A DNA stretch of 9,526 nt from an uncultured Opitutaceae bacterium (GTDB lineage: Bacteria > Verrucomicrobiota > Verrucomicrobiia > Opitutales > Opitutaceae). Positions 6,313 through 9,526 of this stretch are shown here, piece by piece (the stretch's first letter is position 1; each line of letters starts with the position of its first letter). The position numbers and the translations under genes are program-made. The notes beneath the pieces were generated by a model. That model made no database searches. It had not been told where the DNA came from and was given only the letters and a program-made list of their open reading frames with translations. The stretch is taken from NCBI GenBank assembly GCA_903885525.1, contig CAISJA010000264.1:1-9526 (forward strand). Direction: 5' to 3'.

Positions 6313-7592
6313 ACCCCGCCGCCAACCCGCTCCAGTCCGCCCGCCGCGAACGCCTCGCCCGCCTGCGCGAACAGGCCGAGCCGCTCGTCGTCGAGGAACG
6401 CCGCGCCGCGCTCCGCCACTTGCTCCAGCATCCCCTGCTCACACCCGAGGGCCCGCACGCCGACGCCTTCGCGCTCGTGCGCCGTCACCGGGAATACGCC
6501 GCCGACTGGTTCGCGCACCACGCTGGCTGGAGCCTGTCCGTCGCCGCCGACGTCATCCGCCTGCGCAAGTTTCCCGCCGACGGCGGCGACGCCACGCGCG
6601 GCGCCGTGGAACCCCGCAGCGGTGAGCCATTCACCCGCACGCGCTATGTCTTGTTCTGCCTCGCGCTCGGCGCAGTCGAGCGGGGCGACCGGCAGACCAC
6701 GCTGGACCGTCTCGCCCGCCAGATCACCGGAGCCCTCGCCGCCGATCCGGCCTTCGCCGCAGCCGGTTTCATCTGGTCGCTCGACCAGGCCACCGGCCGG
6801 CGCGATTTTGTCCACGCCCTGCGGCTGTTGTTGCGCCTGGGCGTGCTGCGCCGCGTGCATGGCGACGAGGAACGCTACCTGCATGACCGCGCCGCCGACG
6901 CGCTCTACGATGTCGAACGTTCGGTGCTGGCCGCGCTGCCGGCCGCGCGCCGCAGCCCGTCGCTCGTCGGGGCCGCCGATTTCGAATCCCGCCTGGCCGA
7001 GTTGGTTGAGCCCGCGCTCCCCGAGTCGCCCGAGGCCCGTCACCGCGCCCTGCGCCTGCGGCTCGCGCGCCGCCTGCTCGACGATCCCGTACTCTACTTC
7101 GACACGCTCGACGAGGAAGCGCGCACCTACTTCGACCGCCAGCGCGGTTTCCTCCTGCGCGAATTCGCCGACGCCACCGGTCTCGAACCCGAACTCCGCG
7201 CCGAAGGCGTGGCCCTGGCCGACTGCGACGGCGACTGCACCGACCTGGGACTGCCCGAGGAAGGCACCGTCGGTCACCTGACCCTGCTCGTCGCCACCTG
7301 GCTGGGGGAAAAAGCGCGCGAGCATGGCCCAGGCGCTTTCGTGACCCACGAGGCGTTGCGCCAGCAGACCGCGCGCTTTATCCGCCAGCACCGGCATCAT
7401 TGGCGCCGGGAAGTCGCCGAAAAAGGCGCCGAGGGGCCGCTGGCCGAGCTCGTCGCCGGCCGGATGGTCGCGCTGCGGTTGCTGGAGCGCCGGCCCGACG
7501 GTCTGCGCCCCCTGCCCGCACTGGGCCGCTTCGCCTTGCGCTCCACCGCCGACACCGCCCCGGCCGACGAAGAACTTCCCCTTGACCTGTGA
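6309..7592 (+). CDS. jetB: Wadjet type II JetB (DUF2398/TIGR02678), MukE-like KITE subunit, 427 aa
   Basis: JetB corresponds to the MukE/KITE winged-helix subunit that binds the kleisin in the JetABC complex. The N-terminal half shows features I associate with TIGR02678. These are ERRAALRHLLQHPLLTPEG (about 30-48), a segment from about 55 to 75 that includes ALVRRHREYAADWFAHHAGW, then VIRLRKFP (82-89) and FTRTRYVLFCLALGAVERG (108-126). Next comes a helical T-L-D-R-L-A-R-Q-I region. The middle is Arg/Ala/Glu-rich, and the C-terminal part (GAFVTHEALRQQTARFIRQ onward) looks like another winged-helix module. No enzymatic motif is evident. ATG 6309 overlaps the jetA stop (ATGA) and has a strong Shine-Dalgarno six bases upstream. 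The end overlaps jetC by four bases (GTGA). The tight spacing implies one transcript and matched expression of the three subunits. Confidence 0.9.
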   Translation: MNPAANPLQSARRERLARLREQAEPLVVEERRAALRHLLQHPLLTPEGPHADAFALVRRHREYAADWFAHHAGWSLSVAADVIRLRKFPADGGDATRGAVEPRSGEPFTRTRYVLFCLALGAVERGDRQTTLDRLARQITGALAADPAFAAAGFIWSLDQATGRRDFVHALRLLLRLGVLRRVHGDEERYLHDRAADALYDVERSVLAALPAARRSPSLVGAADFESRLAELVEPALPESPEARHRALRLRLARRLLDDPVLYFDTLDEEARTYFDRQRGFLLREFADATGLEPELRAEGVALADCDGDCTDLGLPEEGTVGHLTLLVATWLGEKAREHGPGAFVTHEALRQQTARFIRQHRHHWRREVAEKGAEGPLAELVAGRMVALRLLERRPDGLRPLPALGRFALRSTADTAPADEELPLDL

Positions 7593-9526
7593 ACGACCTC
7601 CCGCTCGATCCTTCCGCCCCTCCTGCCCCGCACCCCGCCGCCCCGATGGCGCTGCCCGCCCCCACCCGGGCCGACCGCTGGCAACCGGTGCGCAGCGGCG
7701 TGCTCAACCTCTACCGTTTCGACTACGAGGAATTCCACTACGAAGGCGGCCGGCTCCTCCTGCGCGGCAATAACGGCGCGGGCAAGTCGCGCCTCCTCGC
7801 CCTCCAGCTCCCTTTCCTGCTCGACGGTGAAACCACGCCCGCGCGCGTCGAGCCCGACGGCGACGCCGCCAAGCGCATCGAGTGGAACCTCCTCATGGGC
7901 CGCCATGCCGACCGCACCGGCTACACCTGGATCGAGTTCGGCCGCCGCCGCCCCGATGGCGCCGCCGAATACCTGACGCTCGGCTGCGGTCTGCGCGCGG
8001 TCGCCGGCCAGTCCGGGCTGCGCGCCCGCTGGTTTTTCATCACTCCCCAACGCGTCGGGCGCGACCTGTTCCTGCAAAACGCCGCCGGTCAACCCCTCGG
8101 CCGCGAACGCCTGGAGGAAGCCCTTGCTCCCGCCGGGCGCATCTTCACCGGCACCCACGACTACCGCGCCGCCGTGGACACCGCACTCTTCGGACTCGGC
8201 GACCGCTACCCGCGCCTGCTCGACCTCCTGATCCGTCTGCGCCGCCCCCAGCTTTCGCGCAAGCTCGACGAGGAGGAGCTCTCCCAGACGCTCAGTGATG
8301 CGCTGCCCGTCCTGCCCGTCGCGCTCGTCGAGATCGTCGCCGAGGCTTTCCGCGGCCTGCAGGCCGACCGCGAAGCCTGGCAAGGCTTCCGCGCCGCCCG
8401 CGAAGGCGTAGACGGTTTTCTGCGCGAATACCGTCTTTATGCCCGCACCGCGTTGCGCCGCCGGGCCGGCACCGTCCGCTCGGCGCACTCCGCCGCCGAA
8501 GAATCCCAGCGTCGCCTGCGCGACGCCGAGCGCCGCACGGCCGACGCGGAAGCCGCGCTCCAACGGCTCGCCGACGAACAATCCGCCCGCGACCGCGATC
8601 TGGCCGCCACCGAGGAGGCCGAGCGCACCCTGCGTTCGAGCCCCGAGATGCGCACCGCCGACGAGCTCGATCAGGCCGCCCGCACCGCCGCCACCACGCG
8701 AGGTGCGCTGGAGCGGGCCACCGCCGATGAGACGGCCGCCCGGGAACGGGCGGAACTCGGCCGGCAGCGCCTCACCGAGGCCGAGCGTGCCGTCGCCGCC
8801 ATCGCGGAGCAGGCCGATGGCGCTCTCCGCACCACCGAGTTGCTCGCCCACGAAGCTGGCCTGCTCCCGACCCATCGCTCCCAGCTCGCGGGGCCACCCG
8901 TCTCCGCCTGGCCCAACCTTCAGCCTGCGCCCGGCACCGCCGACCGCCTCCACCGCGAAGTGCACCGCCGCCGGCAGTCCATCGCCCTGCTGCGCCAGCG
9001 AGAAACGGAAACCACCATCTCCCGGCAAAGCTTGGAACAGCACGAAGGGCGACGCCGCGAAGCCGATGCCGCCTGCTCCGCAACCCGCGAAACCGCGACC
9101 TCCGCCCGCCACACGCTCGACGAAGCCGGCCTCGCCCTGCAACGCGCCTACCGTGACTGGCACACTCGCCGGCACGAACTCCGTTGCCCGACGGCCGACG
9201 AACTGGCGGAAGACTTCGCCGCCTGGCTCTCCCGGCGCGAGGGCGAATGCCCGTTGCACACGGCCGCGGCCACCGCGCACCACGACGCCGTCGCCCGTCT
9301 CGCCGCCGACCACGAGCGCCTGCGCCATCAACTTGCTGACGAGGAGGCCGCGCTCGCGACCCGGCGCGCCGAACTCTCCTCCCTGGAGCAGGGTGGCACG
9401 CCCCCGCCCCCAGTCCCGCGCGCCCGGCGTGCCGCACGCACCGGCGGCCGGCCCGGCGCGCCACTCTGGCGCCTGTGCGACTTCGCCCCCGGCCTGGCGG
9501 ATCCCGTGCGTGCCGGCCTCGAGGCC
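7589..9526 (+). CDS. jetC: Wadjet type II JetC (TIGR02680), SMC/MukB-like ATPase, N-terminal 646 aa; runs off window
   Basis: JetC is the SMC-like ATPase motor of Wadjet, related to MukB; its ATP cycle drives DNA loop extrusion. The frame has no stop from 7589 to the window end. Residues 30-60 (RWQPVRSGVLNLYRF, then EGGRLLLRG) lead into Walker A GNNGAGKS at residues 60-67 (bases 7766-7789). LPFLLDGE and EWNLLMGRH follow. The segments RWFFITPQRVGRDLFL, DTALFGLGDRYPRLLDLLIRLRRPQLSRKLD, and EELSQTLSDALPVL are typical of TIGR02680. From about residue 290 the chain is rich in Ala, Arg and Glu with heptad character, as in an outgoing coiled-coil arm. PLWRLCDFAPGLADPVRAGLEA (to 646) marks a conserved block beyond it. 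The C-terminal half, with signature and Walker B motifs, is outside the window. GTG 7589 overlaps the jetB stop (GTGA); ATG 7646 is an alternative that removes a Pro/Ala-rich leader of 19 residues. Neither has a strong Shine-Dalgarno. Confidence 0.93.
   Translation, partial: MNDLPLDPSAPPAPHPAAPMALPAPTRADRWQPVRSGVLNLYRFDYEEFHYEGGRLLLRGNNGAGKSRLLALQLPFLLDGETTPARVEPDGDAAKRIEWNLLMGRHADRTGYTWIEFGRRRPDGAAEYLTLGCGLRAVAGQSGLRARWFFITPQRVGRDLFLQNAAGQPLGRERLEEALAPAGRIFTGTHDYRAAVDTALFGLGDRYPRLLDLLIRLRRPQLSRKLDEEELSQTLSDALPVLPVALVEIVAEAFRGLQADREAWQGFRAAREGVDGFLREYRLYARTALRRRAGTVRSAHSAAEESQRRLRDAERRTADAEAALQRLADEQSARDRDLAATEEAERTLRSSPEMRTADELDQAARTAATTRGALERATADETAARERAELGRQRLTEAERAVAAIAEQADGALRTTELLAHEAGLLPTHRSQLAGPPVSAWPNLQPAPGTADRLHREVHRRRQSIALLRQRETETTISRQSLEQHEGRRREADAACSATRETATSARHTLDEAGLALQRAYRDWHTRRHELRCPTADELAEDFAAWLSRREGECPLHTAAATAHHDAVARLAADHERLRHQLADEEAALATRRAELSSLEQGGTPPPPVPRARRAARTGGRPGAPLWRLCDFAPGLADPVRAGLEA

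Noticed and set aside
7397..9331. A 644-codon open frame on the minus strand opposite jetC
   Set aside because: It is Gly/Ala-rich without recognisable motifs and lies fully antisense to the conserved JetC frame. Long antisense frames arise in GC-rich genes with strong third-position bias. Similar ones opposite jetA and jetB (5407-6273 and 6270-7400) are rejected for the same reason.

Overview
The window is GC-rich bacterial DNA. Coding frames show strong C/G bias at third codon positions. It holds four housekeeping or lineage genes on the left and an incomplete defence operon on the right. Nothing in it fixes the taxonomy. The small acidic-linker protein beside dnaA, the high GC and the weak Shine-Dalgarno use recall Verrucomicrobiota of the Opitutaceae type, but that is an impression from memory, not a database match.

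Left part (1-4572). A dnaA gene enters from the left edge and runs to 1065, covering the AAA+ and DnaA-box-binding domains. It is interrupted by an in-frame TAA at 328-330, between Walker A and Walker B. A GC-rich hairpin follows its stop. Next comes a 197-residue protein of unknown function (1248-1841), then a convergent hairpin. On the minus strand lies a complete ligA, NAD-dependent DNA ligase (4091-1884), with an unusual charged insertion in its helix-hairpin-helix region. Upstream of ligA on the same strand is a small stand-alone CZB-type zinc-binding protein (4572-4213), separated from ligA by a terminator-like hairpin.

Right part (4573-9526). A 192-bp divergent intergenic region leads into three plus-strand genes with start/stop overlaps (ATGA, then GTGA). 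These are JetA (DUF2397/TIGR02677, MukF-like kleisin), JetB (DUF2398/TIGR02678, MukE-like KITE subunit) and the N-terminal 646 residues of JetC (TIGR02680, SMC/MukB-like ATPase with an intact Walker A motif). This is the core of a type II Wadjet anti-plasmid system. In this family JetABC forms an SMC-type loop-extruding complex that presents small circular DNA to the JetD nuclease. JetC is cut by the window edge, so JetD cannot be seen and would be expected just to the right.

No tRNA, rRNA, CRISPR array, insertion sequence or attachment site was recognised. There is no stretch over 300 bases without a gene. The most notable points are the type II Wadjet operon beside replication genes, the nonsense codon in dnaA, the ligA insertion and the divergently placed CZB protein.
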